DNA from: an uncultured Fimbriimonadales bacterium
GTDB lineage: Bacteria > Armatimonadota > Fimbriimonadia > Fimbriimonadales > GBS-DC
DNA: 49,697 bases
Direction of reading: 5' to 3'
NCBI GenBank assembly: GCA_937992175.1
Contig: CALKLF010000011.1
Location: 1-49,697 of the forward strand
Position numbers and translations under genes: made by a program. Positions 48,804 through 49,697 of this stretch are shown piece by piece; within the stretch, counting starts at the first letter, position 1; the number at the start of each line of letters is the position of its first letter. The notes below the pieces were generated by a model. The model ran no database searches and had not been told where the DNA came from. It saw only the letters and a list, made by a program, of their open reading frames with translations.

Positions 48804-49697
48804 TCACCTGTCCATCCGCAGCACATCCTCGTAGGTTTCCCGCTCCACAATCACCCGCGTCTCGCCGTTGCGCACTGCGACCATCGCAGGGCGCGGATAG
48901 CGGTTATACTGGCTGCTCATCGAGTAGGCGTAGGCGCCTGTGGTGAGAACGGCAATCACATCCCCCGCGCGGGTTTCGGGCAACAGGGCGCAGTCGATGA
49001 GAGGGTCAGTCTCGCAATGTTTGCCCAGAACGCGGTAGGGATGGATGTGTGGCTCTGCCCTGCGACTGACATGCACGGCGGTATAGCGCGCGCCGTACAT
49101 CTGTGGGCGCGGATTGTCCGAGACGCCACCATCCACAATCAGGTACTCGTGAGGCAGGTTCGGGATGTCATGGGGAGTCTGCTTGACCGCCCCCACGCAA
49201 TAGAGGGTCACGCCCGACTCGGCGATTAGCGAGCGTCCTGGCTCCACACCGAGCGCAGGTTCGGGATAGTTGCGCTGCTTGCACGCCTTGCGCAGCGCGC
49301 TCACCAGCGTCTGAGCGTATTCCCGTACCGAGGGCGGCTGGTCGTCGGGCGTGTAGCGAACCGCCAGCCCGCCGCCGATGTTCAGCAGCGACGCCACATA
49401 GCCGTATCGCAGGCGTACCGCGTGAGCGAATTCCACCATCGCCTGCACCGCTGCCGCGAACGCACTCAGGTCGCTAATCTGCGAGCCGATATGGCAGTGG
49501 AAGCCGCGCAACTGAACACGGGAGTTGCTCAGAACATGCTCCACAGCGCGGAAGGCGTCACCATTCAGCAGATGGAAGCCGAACTTGCTGTCGCACTGCC
49601 CGGTGCGGATTAATGGGTGCGTGTCGGCGTCTACTTCGGGGGCGATGCGGATGAGGATGGGAAAACCGCCGCTCGGCTCGCTCGCGCCACCGTCGCG
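48804..49697 (-). CDS. lysA: Diaminopimelate decarboxylase, 3' part (5' end beyond the window)
   Basis: The frame stays open to the window edge, so the N-terminal part with the PLP lysine is missing. Visible are GQCDSKFGF and FHCHIGSQ (H of the cofactor pocket), NIGGG, EPGRSLIAE, and the catalytic-loop segment CETDPLIDCALLP with the conserved Cys. The enzyme decarboxylates meso-diaminopimelate to L-lysine. An unusual Gly/Ser insert (about 12 residues) lies near the window edge. The stop is followed by hairpins. Confidence 0.93.
   Translation of the reverse strand, partial: RDGGASEPSGGFPILIRIAPEVDADTHPLIRTGQCDSKFGFHLLNGDAFRAVEHVLSNSRVQLRGFHCHIGSQISDLSAFAAAVQAMVEFAHAVRLRYGYVASLLNIGGGLAVRYTPDDQPPSVREYAQTLVSALRKACKQRNYPEPALGVEPGRSLIAESGVTLYCVGAVKQTPHDIPNLPHEYLIVDGGVSDNPRPQMYGARYTAVHVSRRAEPHIHPYRVLGKHCETDPLIDCALLPETRAGDVIAVLTTGAYAYSMSSQYNRYPRPAMVAVRNGETRVIVERETYEDVLRMDR

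Overview
The window is GC-rich bacterial chromosome and most resembles a (probably thermophilic) member of the Armatimonadota, near Fimbriimonadales. The clues are a DUF1559-type pseudopilin with an H-X9-DG C-terminus, two PEP-CTERM sorting signals, a secreted propeller-like protein ending in dockerin repeats, type IV pilus genes, and a diderm-style set of secreted proteins. This placement is inferred from gene families only.

Layout. 1-590 has no gene but carries palindromic repeats. 590-1679 (minus) is tatA-secG-MBL hydrolase. 1881-7163 (minus) is a type IV pilus operon, pilB-pilT-pilC-prepilin peptidase. A secreted STN-like protein (plus) and dnaA (minus) follow. 9803-11712 (plus) holds phoU, yggS and sepF. 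11827-14228 is an iron-uptake operon with FeoB split into GTPase and membrane proteins, a zinc-ribbon protein and FeoA. 14378-22183 (minus) has a 29-residue membrane peptide, a pseudopilin, a GH2 glycosidase, initiator tRNA, a DnaJ-TPR membrane protein, a second PilC, an NlpC/P60 protein and guanylate kinase. 22354-31718 holds a frameshifted HAF-type protein, a DAACS symporter, a lipoprotein hydrolase, an acyltransferase, argF, a hypothetical, pntB and a coiled-coil/nuclease-fold protein. 31715-38010 holds dockerin and PEP-CTERM proteins, trpD, an ABC permease and dprA. 38163-40781 is a SWIM/VWA pair. 40866-44116 is fabD-fabG-acpP-fabF. 44135-44797 is a decayed restriction-modification system. 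gpsA, a DUF2007-like protein, terC, an ABC ATPase, superoxide dismutase and the 3' part of lysA complete the window.

Three patterns cut across the genes. (1) Many promoters have an extended -10 (GGTATAAT-like) only 6-11 nt before the start codon, so leaderless mRNAs look common. In the sod gene the leaderless start makes a Tat-signal form, while an internal start with a perfect Shine-Dalgarno would make a cytoplasmic form. (2) Intergenic gaps are filled with short hairpins whose arms vary while the loop stays the same (GTCCC or ATTCCT-like). One block abuts and probably obscures the N-terminus of a gene. (3) The feo promoter has a perfect 15-bp palindrome exactly between its -35 and -10, which suggests metal-dependent repression.

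No CRISPR array, rRNA, transposase or prophage gene was seen. The most notable items are the dual-start sod, the feo promoter/operator with split FeoB, the modular hairpins, the convergent RM remnant with restorable lesions, and the VWA-SWIM pair.
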